A stretch of DNA of 64,000 bases from Chloroflexia bacterium. GTDB lineage: Bacteria; Chloroflexota; Chloroflexia; Thermobaculales; Thermobaculaceae. The stretch is from contig JAUJMR010000002.1 in assembly GCA_030446765.1 (NCBI GenBank), positions 234,743 through 298,742 of the forward strand, read 5' to 3'. Position numbers and translations under genes: made by a program. The stretch's first letter is position 1. Each line of letters opens with the position of its first letter. Below the pieces are notes generated by a model, which was not told where the DNA came from, searched no databases, and worked only from the letters and a program-made list of their open reading frames with translations. Below are positions 53,876 to 64,000 of this stretch, piece by piece.

Positions 53876-54481
53876 ATGCACCACTTTAGAACTCCAGCCC
53901 GTGCCGCTCCACGATGGGGGATCGAGTCCACCACGCCCGGGGTGGAGCGCTGGCTGTCGGATCTGCCTGACGGCAATTGGGATTCTGGCAGGCTACCCTC
54001 CTCGGTGCTGTCCGTCGCCGGCCGGGCACTGCGAATGGCTGAACATCCCGACGGTGCCGGCGAGGTCGCGGTCGCGCGAGCACTCTCGCGCTCCGGCACC
54101 TGGATCGTTCTCCATGGGGTCACACTCGATTCCGGCGGTTACCGCCGTGCCGCCGTCATCGTCGAGCCCGCACACCCCGCCCGGATCGCCCCGCTGCTTA
54201 TGGCCGCTTACAGCCTGACTCAGCGCGAGCAGGACGTCACGCGACTGGTGCTGCAGGGCAACTCCACGACGGAGATCGCCGAGCGCCTCGTCGTCTCAGC
54301 AGACACCGTCCAGCAACACCTCAAGAGCGTGTTCGAGAAGACGGGCGTGCACAGTCGGCGCGACCTCGTCGGCAAGGTCTTCTTCAACCATTACGAACCC
54401 CGCGTGCGTGATAACGAGCGCCGAGCGATTGCCGGGCGACCACTTCACAGTGGCCCTCTGGATCGGCGCACACCGGCCTGA
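53876..54481 (+). CDS. LuxR-family regulator, possibly N-terminally truncated
   Basis: LTQREQDVTRLVLQGNSTTEIAERLVVSADTVQQHLKSVFEKTGVHSRRDLVGKVFF HTH; begins ~55 bp after the MITE. Confidence 0.7.
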   Translation: MHHFRTPARAAPRWGIESTTPGVERWLSDLPDGNWDSGRLPSSVLSVAGRALRMAEHPDGAGEVAVARALSRSGTWIVLHGVTLDSGGYRRAAVIVEPAHPARIAPLLMAAYSLTQREQDVTRLVLQGNSTTEIAERLVVSADTVQQHLKSVFEKTGVHSRRDLVGKVFFNHYEPRVRDNERRAIAGRPLHSGPLDRRTPA

Positions 54482-54673
54482 TACAGTGCCTGATGACCCG
54501 GCAGGGGTGCCGTTCGATGGACGGTTTGCAAGGCCCACATAGAGCATAGGGGAGATGCGGCCGGCCTTGGGCTCATCGTCATCGGTTGACGCTCACCGCG
54601 TTGGCCCTGGCGTGCGTCTCGGAGACTCGGTAAGGCGTAGCGCCGCTGTTGTGCCAACCATATTCGTTTGGCG

Positions 54674-54994
54674 CTACTTGAGCTCGATGACGTAGTTGCG
54701 GTGGGGCGTCTCGCCGATGTTCGTCAGGCGGTTGTCCACCTTGCCGTCCGGTCCGGCGTTCACCCACGTTACCTGGTCGTCCTCAAACTGAATGTCCTGA
54801 TAGTCCTCCGGATTGTCGGGGTCGGCGAAACGGATCAAGCCACCGGACACGACGATGAAGAAGTACGGGAGTCGATGTACGTGCTTCTCCAGTTGCTCGC
54901 CCGGCCCAAGCGCCAGATCCCAAACGCGCACGCGATCGTTCTCGTACATGATGCTGGTGCCGACGTTCTCGGTGGGTTCCGTGGCCACGGGCAA
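54674..54994 (-). CDS. Cupin domain-containing protein
   Basis: ENDRVRVWDLALGPGEQLEKHVHRLPYFFIVVSGGLIRF. Confidence 0.75.
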   Translation of the reverse strand: MPVATEPTENVGTSIMYENDRVRVWDLALGPGEQLEKHVHRLPYFFIVVSGGLIRFADPDNPEDYQDIQFEDDQVTWVNAGPDGKVDNRLTNIGETPHRNYVIELK

Positions 54995-55018
54995 ACCCCT
55001 TCCCTTCAGTATTTTCAG

Positions 55019-56206
55019 CTATGCTGTTCGGCTGCGCACGAACCGCCCGATACGCTCCAGCGCCGCCTCGATGTTCTCCATGGAGTTCGCGTAGCACAGC
55101 CGGACGTACCCCGCGCCCGACGGACCGAATGCATCGCCGGGCACTGTCACCACCTTCTCCTCGACCAGTAGTGCCTCAACGAACTCCTCCGACGAAAGGC
55201 CGGTTGGTCGGATGTCCGGGAAGGCGTAGAACGCACCGCGCGGCTCGAACGTAGGCAGCCCGATCCCATTCAGGCCATCCACGATAATCCTGCGACGCCG
55301 GTCATATTCCGCGAGCATCGCCTGAACATACGGCTCCCCGCCGTGCAGGGCCTCCAGGGCAGCGGCCTGGCCAGCGGTCGGCGCACACATAATCACATAT
55401 TGGTGCACCTTCATCATCGCCTCGAGTAACTCGGCTGGGGCGCAAGCGTAGCCGACTCGCCAGCCGGTCATCGCGTAGTCCTTCGAGAAGCCTCCCAGCA
55501 GGACCGTCCGCTCCCACATGCCGGGCAGTGAGGCGAAGCTCGTGTGTTCCACGCCGTACGTGAGGCGGTCGTAGATCTCGTCCGCGATCACGAGCAGGTC
55601 GTGCCGCTGCGCGACCACCGCTATGCGCTTCAACTCTTCCCGTGGCAACACAGCGCCTGTCGGGTTGTTTGGATAGCCGAGCAGCAGCGCCTTCGTGCGC
55701 GGGGTGATGTGCCGCTCGATCTCTGCAGCGGTCGGCGCGAACTGCGTCTCCACACTTGTGGGCACGAGCACGGGCACGGCGTCGGCGAGGACCACCGCCG
55801 GGACATACGCCACGTACGACGGATCCGGCACGATCATCTCATCGCCCGGGCCGAGCACCGCACGGCACGTTATGTCCAACGCTTCGGAGACCCCTACGGT
55901 GATGAGTATCTCGGAATGCGGATCGTATCTGACGTTATACAAGCGCTCCAGGTGCTCTGCGAGGCTCTCGCGCAGCTCAAAGAGGCCGTAATTCGAGGTG
56001 TACGCGGTGCGGCCCGCGCGGACGCTCGCGATCGCGGCCTCGCGCAGCGGCTCCGGTGTGGTGAAGTCGGGCTCACCCACGCCGAGGGAGATCACCCCCT
56101 CCATCCCGGAGATCATGTCGAAAAAACGCCGGATCCCGGACGCAGGTATCCTCGATACCCGGTCGTTCAAGAACCGTGAGACGCCAAGTTCGCGCGTAGC
56201 GGCCAT
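55019..56206 (-). CDS. Class I/II pyridoxal phosphate-dependent aminotransferase
   Basis: SLGVGEPDFTTPEPLREA, LGYPNNPTGAVL, DEIYDRLTYG, GGFSKDYAMTGWRVGY. Confidence 0.93.
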   Translation of the reverse strand: MAATRELGVSRFLNDRVSRIPASGIRRFFDMISGMEGVISLGVGEPDFTTPEPLREAAIASVRAGRTAYTSNYGLFELRESLAEHLERLYNVRYDPHSEILITVGVSEALDITCRAVLGPGDEMIVPDPSYVAYVPAVVLADAVPVLVPTSVETQFAPTAAEIERHITPRTKALLLGYPNNPTGAVLPREELKRIAVVAQRHDLLVIADEIYDRLTYGVEHTSFASLPGMWERTVLLGGFSKDYAMTGWRVGYACAPAELLEAMMKVHQYVIMCAPTAGQAAALEALHGGEPYVQAMLAEYDRRRRIIVDGLNGIGLPTFEPRGAFYAFPDIRPTGLSSEEFVEALLVEEKVVTVPGDAFGPSGAGYVRLCYANSMENIEAALERIGRFVRSRTA

Positions 56207-56349
56207 GTGGATATCGTCCTTTGCTGGATGCCGCTCACTATATCGCCACCCCGACGCGCGTGTCAAACCATTCCATGGCACAACGGTTGCCCATACCAGG
56301 TACGCACGAGAAGGTCGTGCGATGGAACACAACTACATAGGAGGACACA

Positions 56350-56859
56350 GTGGCACAAGGCAAGGAATTCGTGGTGCAGGAACTGAGCGACGCGCTCGCC
56401 GTCGAGAAGGCCATCGTCGAGAACGAGCGGACGCTCGCGAAAGCAGTCAAGGACGCGCAGCTCAAAGAGGCACTTGAGCAGATGGCCACCGAGGACGAGG
56501 GCCACGTGGCAAACTTCGAGCGCGTGCTGGAGAGCCTGGGCGCTAAGCCGATGAAGGTCGAGCCAGATGATCGCAAAATGGTCAACGCGCTCAAGAAGGT
56601 GGCGCAGGATGGCGAGGAGGAGATCGAGCGGCTAAGTGCCCACAGCCTGCTCAAGCACAAGGCAGTCGAGACGGGCGAGGTTTTTCATGCCCTCGCGGCA
56701 CAACTTGGCAAGCCCAAGAGCATGCAGCCGCTGGATGTTAACCTTCGCGAGGACAAGCAGCACGCGAAGCAGCTGAGCACGTTGTCGCTGCAGTTGGCAC
56801 AGGAGCAGGCCACGGGTGGTTCGGGCCTGCAGGAGCTTCAGGAAGCCGTCGGGGCGTAG
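56350..56859 (+). CDS. Ferritin-like (DUF892/YciE-like) helical protein
   Basis: 169 aa all-helical; VQELSDALAVEKAIVENERTLAKAVKDAQLKEALEQMATEDEGHVANFERVLESLG. Confidence 0.6.
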   Translation: MAQGKEFVVQELSDALAVEKAIVENERTLAKAVKDAQLKEALEQMATEDEGHVANFERVLESLGAKPMKVEPDDRKMVNALKKVAQDGEEEIERLSAHSLLKHKAVETGEVFHALAAQLGKPKSMQPLDVNLREDKQHAKQLSTLSLQLAQEQATGGSGLQELQEAVGA

Positions 56860-56886
56860 GAAGCGCAGCAGACCCACAGGACTCGG

Positions 56887-56917
56887 TGCGGGGGGAGGCA
56901 CGGTACGTCCCCCCGCA
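56887..56917. terminator. Bidirectional terminator between convergent genes
   Basis: TGCGGGGGGA...TCCCCCCGCA 10-bp stem. Confidence 0.55.
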
Positions 56918-56946
56918 CATCTTAACGTGGAGATAGCGCCTGCGTT

Positions 56947-57180
56947 TTAGCCGCCACCACCACGTGAGATGCGGAAGAGCCCCTCGAAGCGCCGCGCAGT
57001 TTCCGGGCTTACCCCCATCTCGACGAGCGTCTCCTCACTCGCGGCGATCAGGGCACCCTGTTCGTCTGGTTCGAGATCATATCCGTCCAGTGCGTCGTAG
57101 GTCTGCTCCGTGAGCAGCGCCCGATATGCTTCGTCACTGATAGCGCGCTCGACAACGGTGTTGACTGCGTCACGGCTCAT
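56947..57180 (-). CDS. Small NHLP/Os1348-like protein (candidate RiPP-precursor-type peptide)
   Basis: MSRDAVNTVVERAISDEAYRALLTEQTYDALDGYDLEPDEQGALIAASEETLVEMGVSPETARRFEGLFRISRGGGG; leader-like fold pattern with GGGG tail. Confidence 0.4.
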   Translation of the reverse strand: MSRDAVNTVVERAISDEAYRALLTEQTYDALDGYDLEPDEQGALIAASEETLVEMGVSPETARRFEGLFRISRGGGG

Positions 57181-57432
57181 ACTAACCCTCCCCCTTGGGT
57201 GGGTGCAAGAGCGATGCCAGTCGTATCCGCCCCTTGCGCGATTGACGCGGACCCAGCATGAGTCTATAATCAGCGCTACCGGAGCAGCAGGCTGGTGTGC
57301 CCTTGATGACAGTTATCGCCGCGCCCCATACGATACCCGCAACCTGGACGTCCGGCAGGCGTGTGCCTGTGCCGGGCGTTTCGCTTTGCCGGCCTGCTTG
57401 CGTGGGTATCGCGGGCGGAAGGAGAGTCCCAC

Positions 57433-57729
57433 GTGAACTCAGGACTGATAGGCAAGATCGAGAAGGCTCACCGATACGCACAGGAACCCGAACGCATCCG
57501 CATAACCGCTATCACTGCGACCTTTAACGGCGATAACAGTTCATATAATCTTTCTCTGGAGGGCGATACCTGGGTGTGTAATTGTCACACGCATGAGACG
57601 TTTGGTGATTGCCAGCATGTGATGGCGATGCAGCAACTGCTCCGCCCGATGCTGAGCGAGGATGCGCAGAGCAGCGGGCAGCCCGGTCTGGCCAGCGCGA
57701 TGGACGGCGCGAGCGCCACGCCCCGCTAG
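57433..57729 (+). CDS. SWIM zinc-finger protein
   Basis: GTG start; WVCNCHTHETFGDCQHVMAMQQLL (CxC...CxH). Confidence 0.7.
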   Translation: MNSGLIGKIEKAHRYAQEPERIRITAITATFNGDNSSYNLSLEGDTWVCNCHTHETFGDCQHVMAMQQLLRPMLSEDAQSSGQPGLASAMDGASATPR

Positions 57730-57749
57730 CGAGCCGGACGGCAGACGCG

Positions 57750-58343
57750 GTGTATCAGTCGGACGGTGGCGAGAATCCCGGCCTCTTCACGGTGGTCGGG
57801 ATTCTTTTCGCGTTGCTCCTTGGCGCAGGAGTCTTCATTTTGCTGTACAGCGCGCTCGCACCTCAAGACTCAGCCTCCGGGGGAGTACTGCCCCCGCTGG
57901 TACTCGTGACTCAAACTCCGAGCGACCAGCCCGGGGAAACAACGCCAGCCGCCCCAGCAACCGTGGCCGGCACCCCGGCCGCCACACCGGTTGTCACGCC
58001 GGTTGTCACGATTGCATCCGCGTCTCCAACAGCGGAGGCGACCGGCACCGAACAGGCGGCGGTCACCCCCTCACCGGCGGTCGCCCGCGCGACCGGCACG
58101 CCGACCACGCGGCCCACTCCGCCCCCAGTCATTACATTTCGCGTCGCATCGAACGGGCTCGGGCTGAACGTGCGGCGCATGCCCTCGCTCACGAGCGGCA
58201 TCCTGGAGCGCCTGCCTGACGGCTCGACGGTGCGGGGTCTAGGACAGACCCGACGGGCCGGAGGGGTGCAGTGGCGAAGAGTCCGTACCAGCACCGACAC
58301 AACGGGATGGGCGAGCGCGGACGTACTGCAACCGGCGCCGTAG
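57750..58343 (+). CDS. Membrane-anchored SH3b-domain protein
   Basis: One TM helix, Thr/Pro/Ala-rich linker, C-terminal LGLNVRRMPSLTSGILERLPDGSTV...TGWASADVLQ. Confidence 0.7.
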   Translation: MYQSDGGENPGLFTVVGILFALLLGAGVFILLYSALAPQDSASGGVLPPLVLVTQTPSDQPGETTPAAPATVAGTPAATPVVTPVVTIASASPTAEATGTEQAAVTPSPAVARATGTPTTRPTPPPVITFRVASNGLGLNVRRMPSLTSGILERLPDGSTVRGLGQTRRAGGVQWRRVRTSTDTTGWASADVLQPAP

Positions 58344-58840
58344 CGCTCCTCGGCTCACCCGACTCGGCGCTGTGGCAACCATCGGGTAAGAAGGCGTCTC
58401 TTCCATCACGCTGGTTATCTGCGCGGCACAGACTTTGGCACGAGTCGGTGGGAGGGCACGCCGCAGCACACCTTCACCTATGATCCCTTCTCCTCCTCGA
58501 CTATCCTCAGACTTGCCGGCCCGCTTTCGACCCCCTGTCCGTCATGCGATGGGCCTAACGAAACCGAGCTAGAGCACTTCTGCTGCTCCAGCTTCCCCAA
58601 CTACCACAATCAGTAAATGTTCCTACGCGTCTTCGACGAGATCGCTGAAGCGCGCATCGAGGCGTTCCAAACGTCGATGCGGACTCGAAGTGGGCAAACG
58701 GAGCCTGCGATTTCACCGCTCCATGGATCTGCACCGTCGCAGCTGACTCTTGAGCCCCTAACGCCACCACCCCGTGTCAATGTTCACGATAATTAGGTTC
58801 TTCCGACATTCCGTAGCCGCTTGTAGTCCTGGTGGGCGGG

Positions 58841-60558
58841 TCACTGAGGCGGTTGCTCGGGCCTCGTCGCAAGCATACCCGACAGTAGTAACTCCTCGAG
58901 TCGATGGTAGGCGACATCGGCAGCACCTTGAACACGGGCGTCGTCGGCTCGGGGAGAGCGATGCGCAAGACTCTCCTCCTCAAGCAACTCATGAACCCTG
59001 CACGGCCATACATCTGCCTTTTCAGGCTTGAGTTGATCGGCCCTCCACGATGACCACTCGGTGCCCCCACCTCCGACAGATCCCGGCGGAGCCCAGAAGC
59101 AAATCCCACCAGCTCCGCTATCCGACTGCTTCCTCGCAGCCAGACATCCAGCCCCTCCCCGTCTCGCTGCCTCACTATCCGACCAAACTCGTGTGACCAC
59201 GCGCTCTAGCATCCTGCCTTCAGGACAGAGCTCGCAGAAGCGTTCGAGGTACACCTGCTCCTTGGGACGAAGCTCGTCACTGTCTTCAGAAACAGCCAGG
59301 ACGCTCGCCTTGGGGTGTAGCTCGGGACTCGAGGGAGGAGCTTGCTTCCTCCCCAAAGACCTACACGACCTCCCGCGCCTGCTGCCCTCGGGTCGCCACG
59401 TATGGACGTAGCGGCGTACGGTCACGGCTGAGCCCTCAAAGCCATCGCGCTGGAGTTCGGTGGAGTTGCGCGGCACCTGGACAACCCTCGTTCCATCGTC
59501 GCCTCAGGTAAGCCTCGTAACCTCCAGCATGTTCGGTAAATGCTTCGTCGCTCCGCCCGCATACTCCGGGAAGCTTCCCGCCGCCAGAAAGCTCCTCACC
59601 GTCGCTCTGCTCCTCCTTCGCCATCGCCTCCGGCTCAGTCCTCAAGCGCGACGACTCGGTCATAGCGCCCCTTCCTGCGCTCGCGCGTCTGCCGCTTCCT
59701 CTCCTCCGCTTTGGTCGGCTGCCTCGCAGAGTCGACGTAGGGACGGGAGTGGAGCGGGCAGCGCCCGAGGCTTGGACGACTCCGACGCTTCGGCTGCAAG
59801 AGCACCCGCGGTGGCTTCCAGCTGTTTGTGCCGCCTCATCAGGAAGTGTTCGACCGCATCGCCCAGATTGCGAAGCAGGTGCCATCTGTCAGCCACCTGC
59901 AACTGCGTCTGTGCGCCCCGCCTCCCTCCCTCGGCGTAGATCTCGCTCCTGTCTCGGGCTATCACCTCCACGCCCGGATGTTCAAAAGCCAGTGCGAGAA
60001 CGATTCCGAGGACCTGTCGGGCAAGAGGTCCACCGGGAGATGATGCTCGAGATCCACCAGCATCGTGCCGAAACGCACTCGCTTATAGCTCCAGTCATCT
60101 ACGCCAAGCGCTGAAGGTGTTGGTCGCTCGGGGAAGTGAGCTGCGCGCAGGATATGAAGCAGCGTATCCGCGCTTACCCTGATCCAACAAGCTGCCGCTC
60201 TGGCGCCCGCTTCCTCCCAGCTCATAGGCGATACCCAGCAACATATCGGTGAGTCTCCCGGTGCGCCTGGCACTTACTGTCGTTCCGACCAGGCGTTCGG
60301 AGAAGACCTTCCTGGGGCAGTCGGGGTTACGGCAACGGAAGTGATGAGCGCGCACCACCAGCCTCACACGCCTCCCCGACCAGGGCAGGTCAGTGTCCGC
60401 TCGCAATACCTGTGGATCCTCGAGGACGGCTGACCGCACACGGAACACTTACCGTCGCGAACGATGCAACGCGCCTCAATCGTGACGCCGCGCCCATCGA
60501 TAGCGACGTGCTCGAGCGCAAGTCCCTCTGGCAAGAGTTGCCAGAGTTCCCAGCCCAT
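58841..60558 (-). pseudogene. ISL3-family transposase, multiply frameshifted
   Basis: Minus-strand fragments CSVCGQPSSRIHRYCERTL, LPWSGRRVRLVVRAHHFRCRNPDCPRKVFSERL, ALGVDDWSYKRVRFGTMLVDLEHHLPVDLLPDRSSESFSHWL, VIARDRSEIYAEGGRRGAQTQLQVADRWHLLRNLGDAVEHFL. Confidence 0.85.
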
Positions 60559-60788
60559 CCGCGCTCCCTCCGCCGGGTACTTCCCAGGCCACCCGACGGA
60601 GGAATCTAACCACAACATCTTGTACCCGCCACCCAAAGCTCGGAAGAGCCAAATTACCACGAACAACGACACCCCGCGGTCCGCCTGCCTCCGCACACCT
60701 TTCCCGTAGCCGTCCTGCACCCCCTGCTGGATCGCCATTCGAGGAGCTGGTGCAGGCCGCGCTGCCGGACGCGATGCGTGCAACGAAC

Positions 60789-60817
60789 TTGACAGGCGGC
60801 CGCTCAATTGCTATTCT
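60789..60817 (+). promoter_or_regulatory. Sigma-70-type promoter of hrcA-grpE-dnaK
   Basis: TTGACA - 17 bp - TATTCT immediately upstream of CIRCE. Confidence 0.75.
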
Positions 60818-60826
60818 ATACCCACA

Positions 60827-60853
60827 TTAGCACTCTATGGATGAGAGTGCTAA
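60827..60853 (+). promoter_or_regulatory. CIRCE operator (HrcA binding site)
   Basis: TTAGCACTC-N9-GAGTGCTAA, perfect match to the CIRCE consensus. Confidence 0.97.
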
Positions 60854-60902
60854 CTACAGTGCGGCGGCTCAGAGAGTACTCCGTAGCCTCACCGGGAATG
60901 GT

Positions 60903-61973
60903 ATGGAAAAGCAGCTAAGTGATCGATCAAAGCAGGTCCTGAAACTCGTTATCGAAGAGTACATCGCCACCGCGCGCCCGGTTGGCTCAGAAGTGTTACG
61001 CGAGAAATACAAGCTCGCCGTTTCCTCCGCCACGTTGCGCGCTGAGATGGCGGAACTCGAGCGCCAGGGGTACCTGGCGCACCGGCACACCAGTGGCGGC
61101 AGAGTACCGTCCGAGAGCGGCTACCGCCTCTTTGTTGAGAACTTGATGAACCGGATGGGCCTGAGCAGCTCGGACATGCGGCGGGTCGAGCACCAGTTTC
61201 ATCAGGTCGAGGGTAACCCGGACCTGACCCGGTGGGCGGAGTTGGCCGCCTCGGTGCTCGCGCAGCTCGCGCGCAACGCCGTACTGGTCACCGTCCCTCG
61301 ATCGGAAGCGACGGCATTGAAGCAGGTACAACTCATCCACCTCAACGACCGATCGGCGCTCACCATCGCTGTGATGGACGATGGAAGTGTGCGGCAGTCC
61401 GTTTGCCTGCTGCCGTATGTCACCTCGCAGGAAGAGCTCAACAGCGTCTCCGCCGCCCTGAACGCCGCGTTCGCGGGCTGTGTGCCGATTGAGATGCCGT
61501 TACGAACGCAGGGGCTTAGCGGGATCGCTGCGGAGGTCGCTCCCCAGGTGCTCGGCGTCGTGCGTCAGAATGGGTCGCGTGGCACGGTTAGCCATAGCGG
61601 TCTCATCAACATGCTCGCGCAGCCGGAGTTCCGCCAGAGCGACGCGGCTCGTCCGCTGGTGGAGATCCTGGAAGGTGGGGCGCTCGTGAACGAGTTGACC
61701 GATCGCGTGGTGAACCGATCCGGTGTGCACGTCATCATCGGTTCAGAGAACCCACTTCAGGAGATGGCGTCGTGCAGCATCGTGACCGCGTCGTACACCG
61801 CTCAGGGCGGCGGCTACGGCCTCCTGACGGTCGTGGGGCCGACCAGGATGCAGTACGAGCGCACGATCTCGTCGGTATATTACGTATCTCGGTTGCTGAG
61901 CAGCATGCTGCATAGCGACCACGAGAGCATCAGACACGCTGAGTCGAGGAGGTTCGATGACACAGCAGATTGA
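60903..61973 (+). CDS. hrcA: Heat-inducible transcription repressor HrcA
   Basis: LSDRSKQVLKLVIEEYIATARPVGSEVLREKYKLAVSSATLRAEMAELERQGYLAHRHTSGGRVPSESGYRLFVE; ATG 60903 preferred because the longer ORF starts inside CIRCE. Confidence 0.95.
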   Translation: MEKQLSDRSKQVLKLVIEEYIATARPVGSEVLREKYKLAVSSATLRAEMAELERQGYLAHRHTSGGRVPSESGYRLFVENLMNRMGLSSSDMRRVEHQFHQVEGNPDLTRWAELAASVLAQLARNAVLVTVPRSEATALKQVQLIHLNDRSALTIAVMDDGSVRQSVCLLPYVTSQEELNSVSAALNAAFAGCVPIEMPLRTQGLSGIAAEVAPQVLGVVRQNGSRGTVSHSGLINMLAQPEFRQSDAARPLVEILEGGALVNELTDRVVNRSGVHVIIGSENPLQEMASCSIVTASYTAQGGGYGLLTVVGPTRMQYERTISSVYYVSRLLSSMLHSDHESIRHAESRRFDDTAD

Positions 61974-62529
61974 AAATGATCAGCCGACGGAAGCTGCGGA
62001 GCTCGAAGCACCAGTCAACGAGGAAGAGGCCGTTGCTGAAACCGAGGCGACAGAGCCTGCTAGTCCAGAGGTCACCCTGGAGGAGCAACTGGCCCGAGAG
62101 CAAGAGCGCTCTAGCGGGTATCTGGAGGAGTTGCAGCGGGAGCGGGCATCGTTCATCAATTACCGGAGGCGCACCGAGCAGGAGCGTGAGAACTGGGCAC
62201 GTGAGGCTAACGCCGCGCTGATCTTCAACGTGCTGCCCGTGCTCGACGACTTCGAGCGTGCCCGTGGTGCGATTCCCGAAGACCAGCAGGATGCAGCGTG
62301 GGTGGACGGCCTCATGCTCGTCGGCCGCAAGCTGGATTCCACACTGGAACTGGCGGGACTACGTCAGATAGAGGCAATGGGCAAGCCGTTCGATCCCACG
62401 CTGCACGAGGCCGTGTCCGTGCAGCCCGCCGAGGGCGAGGAGCCGGGCATGGTTGTCGAGGAATACCGCAAGGGGTACATGCTCGGAGACCGCGTTCTGC
62501 GCCCAAGCATGGTTCGGGTAACGCGTTAG
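61957..62529 (+). CDS. grpE: Nucleotide exchange factor GrpE
   Basis: RERASFINYRRRTEQERENW...VLPVLDDFERA...PFDPTLHEAVSV...GYMLGDRVLRPSMVRV. Confidence 0.95.
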   Translation: MTQQIENDQPTEAAELEAPVNEEEAVAETEATEPASPEVTLEEQLAREQERSSGYLEELQRERASFINYRRRTEQERENWAREANAALIFNVLPVLDDFERARGAIPEDQQDAAWVDGLMLVGRKLDSTLELAGLRQIEAMGKPFDPTLHEAVSVQPAEGEEPGMVVEEYRKGYMLGDRVLRPSMVRVTR

Positions 62530-62560
62530 TGATGTATAGAAAAGAGGAGTCTGTATAACT

Positions 62561-64000
62561 ATGGCAAGAACGATAGGTATTGACCTCGGGACCACCAACT
62601 CCGTCATGGCGGTGATGGAGGGCGGTGAGCCCACCGTGATCCCAAACGCGGAGGGTGGGCGGACGACGCCTTCCGTGGTCGCGGTGAATCCCAAGACCGG
62701 TGAGCGGCTGGTGGGCCAGATAGCCCGCCGACAGGCGATCACCAACCCGGAGAACACGATCTACTCGATCAAGCGATTCATGGGCCGCCGGTTCGACGAC
62801 CCGGAGGTGCAGCGCGCGATCAAGACCCTCCCGTACAAGGTGAGCCAGGGGGCGCACGGGGCGGTGCAGGTCCACATGGGCGACCGCACGTACACGCCGC
62901 AGGAAGTCTCCGCCATGATCCTGCGCAAGCTCAAGCAGGACGCGGAGGCGTACCTAAACGACACGGTGGACAGCGCGATCATCACCGTACCGGCGTACTT
63001 CGACGACAGCCAGCGGCAGGCGACGAAAGATGCCGGGCAGATCGCGGGCCTCGACGTGAAGCGCATTATCAATGAGCCGACCGCCGCCTCGATGGCATAC
63101 GGCCTCGACCGCAAGGAGGAGGAGGACGTCGCGGTTTACGACCTCGGCGGCGGCACGTACGACATCTCCATCCTCGCGCTCGGTGAGGGCGTGTTCGACG
63201 TCCAGGCGATTCAGGGCGACACCTACCTGGGCGGGGACGACTTCGATGACCGGATCATTAACTGGCTCGTGGATGAGTTCCGCAAGGACCAGGGCATCGA
63301 CCTACGCACCGACCCGATCGCGATGCAGCGCCTCAAGGAGGACGCGGAGCGCGTGAAGAAGGAGCTCTCGACCACACAGCAGTCGGAGATCAACCTGCCG
63401 TACATTACGGTTAGCGCGAGCGGCCCCAAGAACCTGCTCGTCACGCTGACGCGCTCGAAGCTGGAGCAGCTGGTTGGCGACCTCGTGGACCGCACCGTCC
63501 CGCCGATGCGGCAGGCCCTCAAAGATGCGGGCAAGTCCGAGTCACAGATCGACGAGGTGCTCCTCGTTGGTGGCCAGACCCGGATGCCGCTCGTCCAGGA
63601 GAAGGTGAAGAGCGTGTTCGGCAAGGAGCCGAACCGGAGCATCAACCCCGACGAGGTGGTCGCGGTTGGGGCAGCGATCCAGGCGGGCGTGCTCGGCGGC
63701 GAAGTCAAGGACGTGCTGCTGCTCGACGTGACCCCGCTGACGCTTGCGATCGAGACCCTCGGCGGCGTGGCGACACCGCTCATCCCGCGCAACACCACGA
63801 TCCCGACCCGCAAGGCACAGACGTTCACCACTGCCGCGGACGGACAGACGCAGGTGGAGATCCACGTCACGCAGGGCGAGCGCCCGATGGCGGCCGAGAA
63901 CAAGACACTCGCGCGCTTCATCCTCGACCAGCTTCCGCCGGCCCCGCGCAACGTGCCGCAGATCGAAGTGGCGTTCGACATCGACGCGAACGGCATCCTG
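62561..64000 (+). CDS. dnaK: Chaperone DnaK, truncated by window end
   Basis: [41 protein letters not shown]...[12 protein letters not shown]; open to the last base. Confidence 0.97.
   Translation, partial: MARTIGIDLGTTNSVMAVMEGGEPTVIPNAEGGRTTPSVVAVNPKTGERLVGQIARRQAITNPENTIYSIKRFMGRRFDDPEVQRAIKTLPYKVSQGAHGAVQVHMGDRTYTPQEVSAMILRKLKQDAEAYLNDTVDSAIITVPAYFDDSQRQATKDAGQIAGLDVKRIINEPTAASMAYGLDRKEEEDVAVYDLGGGTYDISILALGEGVFDVQAIQGDTYLGGDDFDDRIINWLVDEFRKDQGIDLRTDPIAMQRLKEDAERVKKELSTTQQSEINLPYITVSASGPKNLLVTLTRSKLEQLVGDLVDRTVPPMRQALKDAGKSESQIDEVLLVGGQTRMPLVQEKVKSVFGKEPNRSINPDEVVAVGAAIQAGVLGGEVKDVLLLDVTPLTLAIETLGGVATPLIPRNTTIPTRKAQTFTTAADGQTQVEIHVTQGERPMAAENKTLARFILDQLPPAPRNVPQIEVAFDIDANGIL

Noticed and set aside
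58345-58790. Possible coding remnant (PCPSCDGPNETELEHFCC...)
   Set aside because: Interrupted by stops, could not be assigned to a family

Overview
GC-rich bacterial chromosomal window; gene content is compatible with Chloroflexota/Thermomicrobia (inference only). Most genes are on the + strand. Core genes: type II NADH dehydrogenase-like, secD-secF, membrane pyrophosphatase (frameshifted), dipeptide-type ABC transporter, dcd, SAMHD1-like HD phosphohydrolase, xerC-like recombinase, hslV-hslU, ABC-F ATPase, cydAB, a selenocysteine formate dehydrogenase operon with fdhE, and CIRCE-hrcA-grpE-dnaK (dnaK runs off the end). Most notable observations: (1) a ~2,240-aa NACHT-NTPase plus ~50-TPR protein (split by one frameshift) whose TPRs alternate in a 68-aa two-repeat superperiod; (2) a formate dehydrogenase alpha gene with an in-frame UGA followed by a well-formed bacterial SECIS hairpin (apical GGUCU), and a perfect 55-bp tandem duplication that breaks its frame; (3) cydA split by a decayed IS3-family element; (4) two copies of a ~127-bp palindromic MITE-like element with nested inverted repeats; (5) REP-like short palindromes with a constant tail; (6) an intrinsic terminator in the 5' leader of the ABC-F gene, suggesting attenuation; (7) a decayed zone at about 36.5-45.2 kb with many pseudogenes; (8) a small NHLP-like candidate peptide. 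No tRNA, rRNA or CRISPR array was recognised.
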